IMG/VR virus record: IMGVR_UViG_3300022868_000009
Location: 280,635-344,634 of that record
Length of the DNA stretch: 64,000 nucleotides
Reading direction: 5' to 3' (one strand)
From: a virus
Below the pieces are notes generated by a model. It was given only the letters and a program-made list of their open reading frames with translations. It was not told where the DNA came from and searched no databases. A program made the position numbers and the translations under genes. Positions 19,984 to 28,176 of the stretch are shown piece by piece; positions within the stretch are counted from its first letter, which is position 1; every line of letters begins with the position of its first letter.

Positions 19984-20307
19984 ATGAAACATATTTCAAC
20001 ATATAACGAATACTTACAAACACCCTTAAATTTATCAATACCAATATAGAAGATAATGATAAATTTACAAATTACCTAGAACAATCAAACCTAATATCAA
20101 AAAATTCTTTATTTAGAACATATCATAAAGGATGTATATATCATACATTTTTAATATCAATTATAGATAATCATTCTTAAAAATTAGTTGTTCAAACCCA
20201 GATAATGTATCTGGGTTTGAACAAAAAGGAGTAAATGAAATATTATTTGATCCAGATATAATTATATAATTATAAGATTAGAAGCAAATAAAATGGGATT
20301 ATTATGA
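19984..20307 (+). pseudogene. Broken tagged gene interrupted near a perfect hairpin
   Basis: Starts MKHISTYNEYLQ, hits a stop after 21 codons, and the matching end LEANKMGLL lies in another frame just before the next gene. A 37-nt inverted repeat sits inside. Clearly a disabled member with both modules. Confidence 0.65.
20188..20224. repeat. Perfect 17-bp inverted repeat, 3-nt loop
   Basis: TTGTTCAAACCCAGATA, spacer ATG, then its exact reverse complement, followed by AAAAAGGAG. Inside a pseudogene. Could be a small inserted element, an attenuator or a terminator without T-run. Confidence 0.85.
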
Positions 20308-20585
20308 AATATTTAAAGACATACAACGAATCAAAATATAAACCATCATATACTGCACGCCCAATGCCAGATAAATATCGGCTTAGATGTGAATATTTAA
20401 TAGATAAATACGGTAAACTAAATACAAATAATAAAATTACACATTTATCAGAAGAATCAGAAATTTTACAAATAGATATAAATGATGATTATAGATTAGA
20501 TATTTTTAAAACTACTGATAAATCGTTACTTAATATGAGAGAATTAGAAATGAAATTACAAGCAAAAGAATTAGGATTGTTATAG
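20304..20585 (+). CDS. Tagged small protein, both modules (MKYLKTYNES ... KELGLL)
   Basis: 93 residues. The start ATG overlaps the stop of the broken gene before it (TTATTATGA). It shares the segment RCEYLIDKYGKLN with the genes at 21030 and 58927, so these three form a subfamily. Confidence 0.75.
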   Translation: MKYLKTYNESKYKPSYTARPMPDKYRLRCEYLIDKYGKLNTNNKITHLSEESEILQIDINDDYRLDIFKTTDKSLLNMRELEMKLQAKELGLL

Positions 20586-20647
20586 ATTTAATGAAAAGGG
20601 GAATTTATATTATAATATATTTAATGTATCATAATTTAGCACCTTTT

Positions 20648-21020
20648 TTATAATAATCCCATTTGATTTGCCTGTTTAACATTATCGAGTGATATACCAA
20701 CATTTTTTTCTAACCAATTTTCAATTGTAATATAATTGTATTTTTTATAATCAGGATCTTGTAAATTATTTTGTAAATATACCATACTACCCCCAATTAA
20801 AATCATAATCTTTAACATTAAATATTTCATAATTTTCTTGAGAAATAGATATCAGAAAATAACTAGGTCTACCACCAGAATAACGAAAAATATAATCATA
20901 ATCTATATCAATATTATAAAAATCATCATATAATGAAAATAATACAAAATTAATACATAATATATGTATACATAATATTAAAACAGATGATATAAAATTA
21001 TTAGAAAAAATATGTTGTTT
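20648..21020 (-). pseudogene. Broken tagged gene (degenerate IKYLKT start, tail NQMGLL)
   Basis: Read leftwards, the region opens with ATAAAATACCTTAAAACA, a damaged MKYLKT, continues YDYIFRYSGGRPSYFLIS and shifts frame near 20800 before NVKQANQMGLL. The apparent 60-codon ORF at 20830 is only its 3' part. Confidence 0.6.
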
Positions 21021-21029
21021 TAAGGTATT

Positions 21030-21416
21030 TTATAACAATCCCATTTTTTTCGCAGTTAATATTTTTTCTATTTCAGAACCTAATAAAAATGCATTTAATT
21101 TTATGAGTATAGAATTATCTAAATCATCATATTGTACATTTCTTTCATATTCACTATCTGATAAATTATAATAATAAATAATACCGGTTGTATTAATATT
21201 ACTTTGATAAATGTCAAATTTTAAATCATCTAATTTTATTTTTATTAAATTAGTAGATGTAGATCTACCATAAAGATCAGATATTCTATTATTACCATCA
21301 TTATTTTTTTCACCGTATTTATCTAGTAAATATAAACACCTATTAAATACTTTATCAGGCATTAAATAACAATGATTTCTATTAATTTTTTCTAAATATG
21401 ATTTCAAATATCTCAT
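21030..21416 (-). CDS. Tagged small protein, both modules (MRYLKSYLEK ... KKMGLL)
   Basis: 128 residues; contains RCLYLLDKYGEKN as in the 20304 and 58927 genes. Divergent from the gene at 21458 with a 41-bp gap. Confidence 0.75.
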   Translation of the reverse strand: MRYLKSYLEKINRNHCYLMPDKVFNRCLYLLDKYGEKNNDGNNRISDLYGRSTSTNLIKIKLDDLKFDIYQSNINTTGIIYYYNLSDSEYERNVQYDDLDNSILIKLNAFLLGSEIEKILTAKKMGLL

Positions 21417-21457
21417 TAATCTTATATATTAAATTTAAATAAGAATATATAAATAAT

Positions 21458-21760
21458 ATGAAATACCTTAAAACATATAATGAAAATAAATCATTTAATG
21501 ATAAAGTTAATATGATTAAAAAAATAGTAGACACCGTTGGTAAAACTGATGATAGAGGTAAAATTTTAAATTTAAACTATAAATCAAAAGGTTCTAAAAC
21601 CTATCTTTTAAAAATTCAAGATACATGCTGGATAAGTATTGAGATGATAGGTACAAGATTTTTAAGAAATTTAGATTCTAGAGTAATTGAATCTATATAT
21701 AAAGAATTAAAAGAAAAATACCCAGAGTTTTTTATGGGAGATAAATTAGGTATTTTATAA
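21458..21760 (+). CDS. Tagged small protein, both modules (MKYLKTYNEN ... DKLGIL)
   Basis: 100 residues. Last gene before the AT-rich gap. Relation to the KYG subfamily is visible in the spacing (KKIVDTVGKTDDRGKI). Confidence 0.7.
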   Translation: MKYLKTYNENKSFNDKVNMIKKIVDTVGKTDDRGKILNLNYKSKGSKTYLLKIQDTCWISIEMIGTRFLRNLDSRVIESIYKELKEKYPEFFMGDKLGIL

Positions 21761-22246
21761 AATAAAAGTCTTAAAAAATTTTCCAAAAAAATTTTCCAAA
21801 AAAATTTTAGAAACAAAATCCCAGTTTCTAAGTTATACTTTGTAACGGATACCCAAACGTAATTATATTATATATTATATTATATACACTTTTTAAATTT
21901 ACACTTTCTGACAAATACTTAATATCTACTACAAAACAGTTACTAATTTAAATGAACACTACTTACTCTATAAAAACAAACTTACTATTCTGTGATATAA
22001 AAAGTACTCTATTTACTATAAAATAGTTAATACCTTATATAGATAATACTTTATTTTAAAATAAACTTCTTTATATTATTTAAAATAAACTTCTTCATGA
22101 CCTCATATATTCACTATATCTATATATGTAGATAGGTGGCCCGTGAGCTATTTTTACTTATTATTATTAATCTTAAATTAGGAGGATTTTTATAATCCTT
22201 ATCTATTATTATTTTTTTGTCATGGATCATTGTGACATCTTTTTTT
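21761..22246. other. AT-rich non-coding gap, candidate control or origin region
   Basis: No ORF of note. It holds tandem TTTTCCAAAAAAA units (21778-21808), two copies of TTTAAAATAAACTTCTT (about 22052-22096), an inverted repeat TATCTA..TAGATA near 22115, a short GC-rich patch GGTGGCCCGTGAGC and the hairpin AGGAT..ATCCT near 22185. Base composition of the plus strand changes sharply across it. Confidence 0.4.
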
Positions 22247-22249
22247 ATT

Positions 22250-22281
22250 TTTATATTAAGGTTGCTTTCCTTATCTTTGTA
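22250..22281 (+). promoter_or_regulatory. Promoter of the first tagged array
   Basis: TATTAAGGTTGCTTTCC then TTATCTTTGTA; the ATG follows the TTTG by two bases, implying a leaderless transcript. Confidence 0.65.
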
Positions 22282-22854
22282 ATGAATAAAAATTATAATG
22301 AGATGGAAAATTATTTTAAAATTGAACATGGAAGAAAGGTTGAGACATACACACCTAAAGATACATATGTATTAACATGGAATGAAAGACATGGTGATGC
22401 TGATCAAAGTATGCCTACATCTATGACTATACACAGTATGGATGAGTTATGGTTCATGTTATGGTTTAGTAAGTGGTTAGATAGATACAGACAGTATAGT
22501 GACTTAGATGAGTATAGTAAGGTACTTAATAAGTATAGTAAGGAGTTATTGGGTAGTAGTTGGTATATAACTGATTGGTGTAGTGATGTGTATGATCATG
22601 ATTGTATATATTCTAGTTGTTATTGTGGTGTGGATGCCATGAAGTTATATTATTATGATGAGCATGGTGTTAAGTATGAAGAGGAGATTGATGGTAGTAC
22701 ATATATATCTTTAGTGAAGATGGGATATAAGTTAGATTGTTGGTTCATTGATAAGTATCCACATATAGCTAATGAGTTACAGGGTATGATATGTGATGCT
22801 GCATTGGAAGATAAGAAGGATGTTATTGAGGCTAATAAAATGGGGTTGATATGA
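22282..22854 (+). CDS. Tagged protein of the YYYDEHGV family (tail EANKMGLI)
   Basis: 190 residues, longest in the array. It shares GDAD near 40 and KLYYYDEHGVKYEEEI near 140 with the genes at 26950 and 43171. I chose the ATG at 22282 since it sits at the expected transcription start, as in other leaderless genes here; the next ATG, 22303, is possible. G-rich codon use compared with genes left of 21.8 kb. Confidence 0.7.
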   Translation: MNKNYNEMENYFKIEHGRKVETYTPKDTYVLTWNERHGDADQSMPTSMTIHSMDELWFMLWFSKWLDRYRQYSDLDEYSKVLNKYSKELLGSSWYITDWCSDVYDHDCIYSSCYCGVDAMKLYYYDEHGVKYEEEIDGSTYISLVKMGYKLDCWFIDKYPHIANELQGMICDAALEDKKDVIEANKMGLI

Positions 22855-23183
22855 TAGATAAGAATATAGTTATAGTATCGTATAGTAAAGAGGAGTTTAA
22901 TTATGTATTGAATCTATTTAAATCTAGGGAGTTCAGTAGGTCTACGATTGATTCGTATCTACGTTACGTTAATGATGATGGTCATTATAATGATTATGTA
23001 TATCCTATTGCATTAATTGTGAGGTTTAAATTAATGTCAGCAACGTGGCAGTATAAAGATATGTGGGATCATATTAATGATTTATTAGATAGGGGTGAGG
23101 TTGATAGTGTTATTGATTGTAAAGATTTCAAAGAGATGGGTGGTGATAATTATATTGAAGGTATTAAATTAGGTTTACTTTAA
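22851..23183 (+). CDS. Tagged small protein (tail EGIKLGLL)
   Basis: 110 residues. Overlaps the preceding stop by ATGA. Body begins with strand NIVIVSYS and a helix (EEFNYVLNLFKSRE). No recognised function. Confidence 0.7.
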   Translation: MIDKNIVIVSYSKEEFNYVLNLFKSREFSRSTIDSYLRYVNDDGHYNDYVYPIALIVRFKLMSATWQYKDMWDHINDLLDRGEVDSVIDCKDFKEMGGDNYIEGIKLGLL

Positions 23184-23213
23184 AGTTTAGAAGGTATTCC
23201 TTATCTTTGTATT
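23184..23213 (+). promoter_or_regulatory. Promoter, GTTTAGAAGGTATTCC variant
   Basis: AAGTTTAGAAGGTATTCC followed by TTATCTTTGTATT, one of four near-identical copies (also 25414, 26164, 30653). Confidence 0.8.
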
Positions 23214-23255
23214 GAATATAATTTAAAGAATAGAAAATGATAAAAGGAATAAGTA

Positions 23256-23573
23256 ATGACATATAAGGTATTGATTAAGGTTCGTAATGAATCTGAATGG
23301 ATATCATGTTGTGATATGTTGTATAGTCATGGTTATCGATGGCAAGACAATTGTATGGACTCAAAGAAGATACATGGATATAAGTTGATAAGTGAAGGTG
23401 ATATATATTTAGTTATATATAATCATACTGACCCTCATCATCATGATGATCGTTTATTTTATAATACTAATGTTAATGTTGATATTTATGGGCCGGATGT
23501 TATTATAATTAATTATGTTGAAGGTATGGATTTACATGAGATAATAGAAGTTAATAAATTGGGATTAATATGA
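23256..23573 (+). CDS. Tagged small protein, GYRW group (tail EVNKLGLI)
   Basis: 105 residues. Opening VLIKVRNESEWISCCDMLY then SHGYRW; the middle has an HHHDD run, and it closes EVNKLGLI. Paralogous to the next two genes. Preceded by an AAAAGGA ribosome site inside a nine-codon ORF that overlaps the start. Confidence 0.75.
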   Translation: MTYKVLIKVRNESEWISCCDMLYSHGYRWQDNCMDSKKIHGYKLISEGDIYLVIYNHTDPHHHDDRLFYNTNVNVDIYGPDVIIINYVEGMDLHEIIEVNKLGLI

Positions 23574-23905
23574 TAGTATTTAGTAAAGATATAAAGAAAA
23601 TAAATATTAAGGTTCGTAATGAATCTGAATGGGTATCATGTTGCAATATGTTGTATAGTCATGGTTATCATTGGAATGTTGAGTCTGATTTTATGGAGAT
23701 ATATTCTGAATGTTTAGAAACTGCTAAGGAATATATTAAGACTTATGCAATAAATGATGGTATATATTTAGTTGTTTATAATGATAATAGTGGACGGTTA
23801 TATTATAATTATAAATATAAGACTGATGGTATAATAAATCTTGATTGGTATGATGGTATGGATTTACATGAGATAAATGAAGCTAATAAATTGGGGTTAA
23901 TATGA
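23570..23905 (+). CDS. Tagged small protein, GYHW group (tail EANKLGLI)
   Basis: 111 residues; shares KVRNESEWVSCCNMLYSHGY and GMDLHE with the upstream paralogue. ATGA overlap on both sides. Confidence 0.75.
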   Translation: MIVFSKDIKKINIKVRNESEWVSCCNMLYSHGYHWNVESDFMEIYSECLETAKEYIKTYAINDGIYLVVYNDNSGRLYYNYKYKTDGIINLDWYDGMDLHEINEANKLGLI

Positions 23906-24207
23906 AAGAGAAGATATACATAATATTAAATAATATAGATGATTGGATTAATTGTTGTAATCAATTAGACAATGAGGGATATTTTTGGGCAAGAAGTAGT
24001 GACTCATATAAAGATAAATATCATAAATGTAAAACTTTCGGTAATCCTGAAAATTATATAGTAATAGGTCATAATGAGTATGATGATAATCGTTTATATT
24101 ATGGTAATATATATAATGATAAGAAGTTTGATGGTATTATTTTATATTGGGATGCTGATGTAGATTTAGAAAGTTATTTTGCAGGTTTAAAAATGGGATT
24201 ATTATAA
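23902..24207 (+). CDS. Tagged small protein (tail AGLKMGLL)
   Basis: 101 residues; third member of the tandem set (DDWINCCNQLDNEGYFW, then RLYYGN). Last gene before a 110-bp gap. Confidence 0.75.
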   Translation: MKEKIYIILNNIDDWINCCNQLDNEGYFWARSSDSYKDKYHKCKTFGNPENYIVIGHNEYDDNRLYYGNIYNDKKFDGIILYWDADVDLESYFAGLKMGLL

Positions 24208-24317
24208 TAATATTTTCATGTTTGACCAGGGAGAATTTAGGTTGGAGGAAAGGGGATATTTTTATTTGGTGAAGGTTTGTTGTGTATTTGTGTATAAATT
24301 AAAATGTAAAAAAGATT
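24208..24317 (+). promoter_or_regulatory. Gap with promoter and a repeated TTAGGTTGGAGGA element
   Basis: Contains GACCAGGGAGAA (also near 46381) and TTAGGTTGGAGGA (also near 52090), then a promoter-like GTGTATTTGTGTAT at about 24281-24294. The repeated elements may be part of an RNA. Confidence 0.45.
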
Positions 24318-24698
24318 ATGATAAAATGGATTAATATAAGGCTGGAAGGTTATGGTAAAGGTAAAGGTAAAGGTAAAGGTAAGAAGAAACTGAATAAGAT
24401 GGTTATGCGTAAATTGTTACATCAAATTGATTGTAAGGTTGGTTTTCGTATTAAGGATGGTGGATGGAAACCAGTTTTAAATAGTTTAAAAGAATATAAG
24501 CATTATAAATATATATGGATTGCTATATGTCCTTTTGGTAAAGATATGGCTGCGGATTATCATGAAAATAAAGAAGAATGGGAGAGTTATAAAGACGGTA
24601 TTGAGGCGGATGAAGCTGAGGTATGGTTGAGTTGGGAAGAGTTTATGGATTTAGATATTCAGATGATTGTTAATGGTTCTAAAATGAATTTATTATGA
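24318..24698 (+). CDS. Tagged small protein with GK repeats (tail GSKMNLL)
   Basis: 126 residues. KWINIRLEGYG is followed by GKGKGKGKGKKK, coded by GGTAAA repeats, an insertion compared with paralogues at 24695 and 51002. The tail has N for G, as at 11450 and 41187. Confidence 0.7.
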   Translation: MIKWINIRLEGYGKGKGKGKGKKKLNKMVMRKLLHQIDCKVGFRIKDGGWKPVLNSLKEYKHYKYIWIAICPFGKDMAADYHENKEEWESYKDGIEADEAEVWLSWEEFMDLDIQMIVNGSKMNLL

Positions 24699-25087
24699 AA
24701 GATATAAAGTGGATAAATATAATGTTAGACTGGGATAAGTTTAAGTGGGAACAATTCCATGATGTTGTTGATTATTATAAAGAGTTATTTCCTAAATTAG
24801 ATTGGACAACTGTTCAAACTGAGATACAGATACATGATAAAATTCGAAATGAATCTGTTTTTGATATTTTAGGTTTATCTATATGTTTGGAACATGATAG
24901 TAATGATTTTAATATTAATAATTGTGAAAATACTATAAATAATTGGCATCCTGTTATATTTAAGTATGGTATTGGTGATGATTTATATGACAAGCAAACT
25001 GGTATTGAAATAATTGTTAAATATAGTAAAGATTTCCGTGAAGAGATTGAGTTTTATTTAGAGGGTTCTAAAATGGGTTTATTATGA
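24695..25087 (+). CDS. Tagged small protein, KWINI group (tail EGSKMGLL)
   Basis: 130 residues; opens KDIKWINIMLDWDKFKWEQ, has a helix then DILGLSICLEHD, and ends FREEIEFYLEGSKMGLL. Related to 51002, 51382 and the broken 51756. ATGA overlaps at both ends. Confidence 0.75.
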   Translation: MKDIKWINIMLDWDKFKWEQFHDVVDYYKELFPKLDWTTVQTEIQIHDKIRNESVFDILGLSICLEHDSNDFNINNCENTINNWHPVIFKYGIGDDLYDKQTGIEIIVKYSKDFREEIEFYLEGSKMGLL

Positions 25088-25416
25088 AAAAAACAATAAT
25101 ATTTTTACATAACAATAAGGATTTGGGCAACTTGTTCATGTATTTACATGTTATTGGATGCAAATGGTCTAGTGGTAGACCTATTATAATAGATAGTGAA
25201 ATACAAAGATTTAATTTATCTTGTTCTAGATCTAAATCTGTTGCAATTATCGTTGATGATGGTAGTCTTACTTATGTATCAAATAAGAAAGATATTGTTT
25301 ATAGTTATATATCTGGTGATAAATTTAAATATTATGATCATTATGAGTATGTAGATTTTGATAAGGAGTTTGATATTGATGTAACTATTAATGGTAATAA
25401 GATGGGATTACTTTAA
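25084..25416 (+). CDS. Tagged small protein, GCKW group (tail NGNKMGLL)
   Basis: 110 residues; strand KKTIIFLHNN, helix, VIGCKW, a VAIIVDDGSLTYV hairpin and YDHYEYVDFDKEF before the tail. Paralogue of the next two genes. Confidence 0.75.
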   Translation: MKKTIIFLHNNKDLGNLFMYLHVIGCKWSSGRPIIIDSEIQRFNLSCSRSKSVAIIVDDGSLTYVSNKKDIVYSYISGDKFKYYDHYEYVDFDKEFDIDVTINGNKMGLL

Positions 25417-25446
25417 AGTTTAGAAGGTATTCCGTGTCTTTGTATT
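25414..25446 (+). promoter_or_regulatory. Promoter inside the array
   Basis: AAAGTTTAGAAGGTATTCC then GTGTCTTTGTATT; begins at the stop of the previous gene. Confidence 0.75.
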
Positions 25447-25468
25447 ATAATTAAAGGAGGAAACAAAA

Positions 25469-25804
25469 ATGAAAATGATAATATATGCACATAATGACGA
25501 AGATATTTATAAGTTATCAACTTATTTACATTATATTGGAATTAAATGGCAAACTGAAATTTTTATTATGAATGATGGTGAAATGACAATAGATTGTAAT
25601 AGAGCTGAATCTAAATCTATTGCATTTTGTGTTAAAAATAATCGTGTGTCATATATGAATGATGGTGGTTCTTTTGGTGGTGATGTTTATAATTTTTTCA
25701 AAAGGCAACCATATGAATGTTATGACCATTATGAGTATATTGAATTTGATAAGGAGTTTGGTGTTGATATGGTTTTAGAATCAATAAAGATGGGTTTATT
25801 ATGA
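25469..25804 (+). CDS. Tagged small protein, GIKW group (tail ESIKMGLL)
   Basis: 111 residues. Same plan as its neighbours: MKMIIYAHNDED, YLHYIGIKW, IAFCVKNNRVSYM, YDHYEYIEFDKEF. Strong AAAGGAGG ribosome site. ATGA joins it to the next gene. Confidence 0.75.
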   Translation: MKMIIYAHNDEDIYKLSTYLHYIGIKWQTEIFIMNDGEMTIDCNRAESKSIAFCVKNNRVSYMNDGGSFGGDVYNFFKRQPYECYDHYEYIEFDKEFGVDMVLESIKMGLL

Positions 25805-26166
25805 AAAAAACAATAATATATGTACATAGTGATGAGGATATGATTAATTTATTAAGTTATTTACATTTTGTTGGAGTTACATGGCATGGCTCTGCTATTA
25901 TAAAAGATGATGATAGTTCCGATAATTTTTTTAATGCCGATGCCAGATATATAGATATTAGTTGTAAAAAAACGGGAACTGTTGGATTTTGTATTGATCA
26001 AGATGATTATATTACATATATGGATGATGGTACTTTTAAAGGCGAGAATGTTTATGAATATTTCGGTAGAGATTTTATGGAGTATGATCATTATGAGTAT
26101 GATGAATATGTTGAAAAGTTTGATATTGAACCACTCATAAATGGAATAAAGATGGGTTTACTTTAA
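25801..26166 (+). CDS. Tagged small protein, GVTW group (tail NGIKMGLL)
   Basis: 121 residues, third of the tandem triplet, with an insertion after the first hairpin (SSDNFFNADARYIDIS). Confidence 0.75.
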   Translation: MKKTIIYVHSDEDMINLLSYLHFVGVTWHGSAIIKDDDSSDNFFNADARYIDISCKKTGTVGFCIDQDDYITYMDDGTFKGENVYEYFGRDFMEYDHYEYDEYVEKFDIEPLINGIKMGLL

Positions 26167-26196
26167 AGTTTAGAAGGTATTCCGTATCTTTGTATT
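26164..26196 (+). promoter_or_regulatory. Promoter
   Basis: AAAGTTTAGAAGGTATTCC then GTATCTTTGTATT, overlapping the preceding stop codon. Confidence 0.8.
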
Positions 26197-26218
26197 ATAA
26201 TTAAAAAGGAGAAGAAAA

Positions 26219-26473
26219 ATGAAAAAGAAACAAAATAAAAAAGAAGAGAGTAAATATCAATACAGAAGTGATACTGCTGTTAGGGTTGAAGAAACTGAAT
26301 ATAGTGTAAATGAGTATGACGAATGGGATCGCATAGTATTTTATTTATGGAAGAAGAGTGGTTATTGGTCTGTGAATGTTTTTGCTCCTGTAACTGATGG
26401 TAAAAGGGTTTCATTAGAACCTTTACAAGTAATTCATAAGTATTGGACATCTTATAATAAATTATCAATATGA
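26219..26473 (+). CDS. Hypothetical protein without tag
   Basis: 84 residues; basic N-terminus, then a beta-rich stretch (WDRIVFYLWKKSGYWSVNVFAP). First gene after a promoter, coupled by ATGA to the next. Confidence 0.6.
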   Translation: MKKKQNKKEESKYQYRSDTAVRVEETEYSVNEYDEWDRIVFYLWKKSGYWSVNVFAPVTDGKRVSLEPLQVIHKYWTSYNKLSI

Positions 26474-26736
26474 AAAGATTAAATATATTTGTAAGAAGTG
26501 GATTACAGCAAACGTTGTTTCTACATTATTTATATACTAATGGTTATAGTTATAAAGATAGAAAGGATCTTTATTGGAAATTTACTAATGGTTCAGGTGC
26601 TATTGTGGTTAATGTAATTGATAAAATAATATTAGGTGGTAACACAGGTTGGTTTGCAACACAATCACATATGAATGTAAAAGAATTTGTTGATAAGGCG
26701 TGGGAATTTGAAAGTATGAGGATTGGTGTATTATGA
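26470..26736 (+). CDS. Tagged small protein (tail ESMRIGVL)
   Basis: 88 residues: RLNIFVRSGLQQTLFLHYLY then NGYSY, GGNTGWF, and a diverged tail. R and I replace K and M/L. Confidence 0.7.
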   Translation: MKRLNIFVRSGLQQTLFLHYLYTNGYSYKDRKDLYWKFTNGSGAIVVNVIDKIILGGNTGWFATQSHMNVKEFVDKAWEFESMRIGVL

Positions 26737-26780
26737 TTAAGGAATATCATATATGTATTATAAATAAAAAGGAGAAAAAA

Positions 26781-26972
26781 ATGCTAACAATATTAACAAT
26801 ATTATTAATATGGAATCAATTTAGTGGTTGGTTTAGAAAGATGTTTTGTAAAATTGGTTTACACACATGGATTAAAGTCTATTCACATAATGAAAAAGGT
26901 TGGCATATAAAGGAAAAGAAATGTAGAATATGTAATAAGGAGGTAAAAAATGATAAAAATAATAGAAAATAA
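26781..26972 (+). CDS. Small membrane-proximal CxxC protein
   Basis: 63 residues from ATG 26781, which has a perfect AAAAAGGAG ribosome site; an in-frame ATG at 26733 overlaps the previous stop. Hydrophobic start (LTILTILLIWNQF), then CKIGLHTW and CRICNKEVK, a possible zinc site. Confidence 0.6.
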   Translation: MLTILTILLIWNQFSGWFRKMFCKIGLHTWIKVYSHNEKGWHIKEKKCRICNKEVKNDKNNRK

Positions 26973-27459
26973 AACACAAACTAAAAGAATTGAACCTTAT
27001 TATAGGTTAAAATTTAGTTACATGATTGGTGATGCTGATGGTGACACTACAGAGAAGATTGATATTCCTCTTAACAATCCATATGTCGAAAGAGTTGTTG
27101 ATGTTTTAAATAATTGTGATACACCTAAAGGTCATTGGGGTATGATATTAGACTCTGAACATTTCACTAAGTTATTGAATCAGGGTAAAATGACACAGAG
27201 TGATTATAATTTTTGTAAAGTGGTTGTATTTGGTGATGACATTGATGAACACATGGAAGAGTTTTTCAGCAAGGAAAGAATTGAGGCTGACAAATTAAAA
27301 TTATTGGAGATAACTGGCGATGAAAAATCATACGCTTATGAATTTGAAGAGGCTTGTATTACTTCGATTGGACATAGTTTCGCAGTTTTTGAAGGTATTG
27401 ATTTATATTATATTGATGAATATGGAGTAAAACATGAGACCAAAATAGTTGATGATTAA
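26950..27459 (+). CDS. Untagged protein of the YYxDEYGV family
   Basis: 169 residues. Shares MIGDADGDT and GIDLYYIDEYGVKHETKI with the genes at 22282 and 43171. It contains EADKLKLLE internally near 117, like an embedded tag, but ends KIVDD. Role unknown. Confidence 0.7.
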   Translation: MIKIIENKTQTKRIEPYYRLKFSYMIGDADGDTTEKIDIPLNNPYVERVVDVLNNCDTPKGHWGMILDSEHFTKLLNQGKMTQSDYNFCKVVVFGDDIDEHMEEFFSKERIEADKLKLLEITGDEKSYAYEFEEACITSIGHSFAVFEGIDLYYIDEYGVKHETKIVDD

Positions 27460-27478
27460 AACATTAAAATGGTAAGGA

Positions 27479-27509
27479 ATTTCAGAAGGAGTTCCTTATC
27501 TTTGTATTA
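27479..27509 (+). promoter_or_regulatory. Promoter
   Basis: TTTCAGAAGGAGTTCC then TTATCTTTGTATT upstream of 27534. Confidence 0.75.
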
Positions 27510-27533
27510 ATATTAATTTAAAGAAGAAATAAA

Positions 27534-27761
27534 ATGATAAAATATAAAATAACAGATGAAAAAATTGAAGTAGGCGACATTGTTGCTTATGGAATAACAT
27601 GGAGAGAGAAACGTGTAAGAAAGCACGGTTATGTACTTGGTGTTTGGGAAGAATATTGGGATGAGGATTCACAGAAGTTTAGAAATAAGGTTGAATGTGT
27701 TGATAAAGATAATCATATAATTCGTAGTGAAGAATGGTTAAAAAAGGTGGTATTGATATGA
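27534..27761 (+). CDS. Hypothetical SH3-like small protein
   Basis: 75 residues with IEVGDIVAYGITW...RKHGYVLGVWEEYW, a beta-barrel rhythm reminiscent of small binding domains. No tag. Confidence 0.55.
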   Translation: MIKYKITDEKIEVGDIVAYGITWREKRVRKHGYVLGVWEEYWDEDSQKFRNKVECVDKDNHIIRSEEWLKKVVLI

Positions 27762-28063
27762 TAAAACGATATTATAAAATAGGAATAGATATTCCTGATA
27801 ATAAATTTGTTAAGTTGATATCAGATCATTTATATTCTTTGGGTTATAAATGGTGTAGTGATTTTAGAGACGAATCTTTTTATGATAAAGTAACGAATGA
27901 ATGTATAAGAAGTAATGTGCGTGGTATTGGTGTTGAATGTAATGGTCGCATGAGTTACAATGTTGTTAAAAATCAAACTGAAAAGTGGTATTCTCTTGAA
28001 GAATATGTAATAAAATATGATTTAGTGATTGAATATGAAGGATTAAAAATGGGTTTATTATGA
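27758..28063 (+). CDS. Tagged small protein, GYKW group (tail EGLKMGLL)
   Basis: 101 residues; ISDHLYSLGYKWCSD, GIGVECNGRMSYNV, WYSLEEYV, tail. Closest relatives are at 49021, 49238 and 49534, 21 kb away in the second array. Start set by the ATGA overlap. Confidence 0.75.
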   Translation: MIKRYYKIGIDIPDNKFVKLISDHLYSLGYKWCSDFRDESFYDKVTNECIRSNVRGIGVECNGRMSYNVVKNQTEKWYSLEEYVIKYDLVIEYEGLKMGLL

Positions 28064-28167
28064 GAAAGAGAAAACGAATCAAGGAAAATATTGACTATTT
28101 GTTATTTGGAATGGATTGTGCATTGATAGTATTATTTGTATTATTCATAGTATTAATTATAATTTAG
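28060..28167 (+). CDS. Very small membrane protein
   Basis: 35 residues: basic MRKRKRIKEN then a membrane segment MDCALIVLFVLFIVLIII. Starts in the ATGA of the previous stop. Confidence 0.55.
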   Translation: MRKRKRIKENIDYLLFGMDCALIVLFVLFIVLIII

Positions 28168-28176
28168 GAGGAAAAA

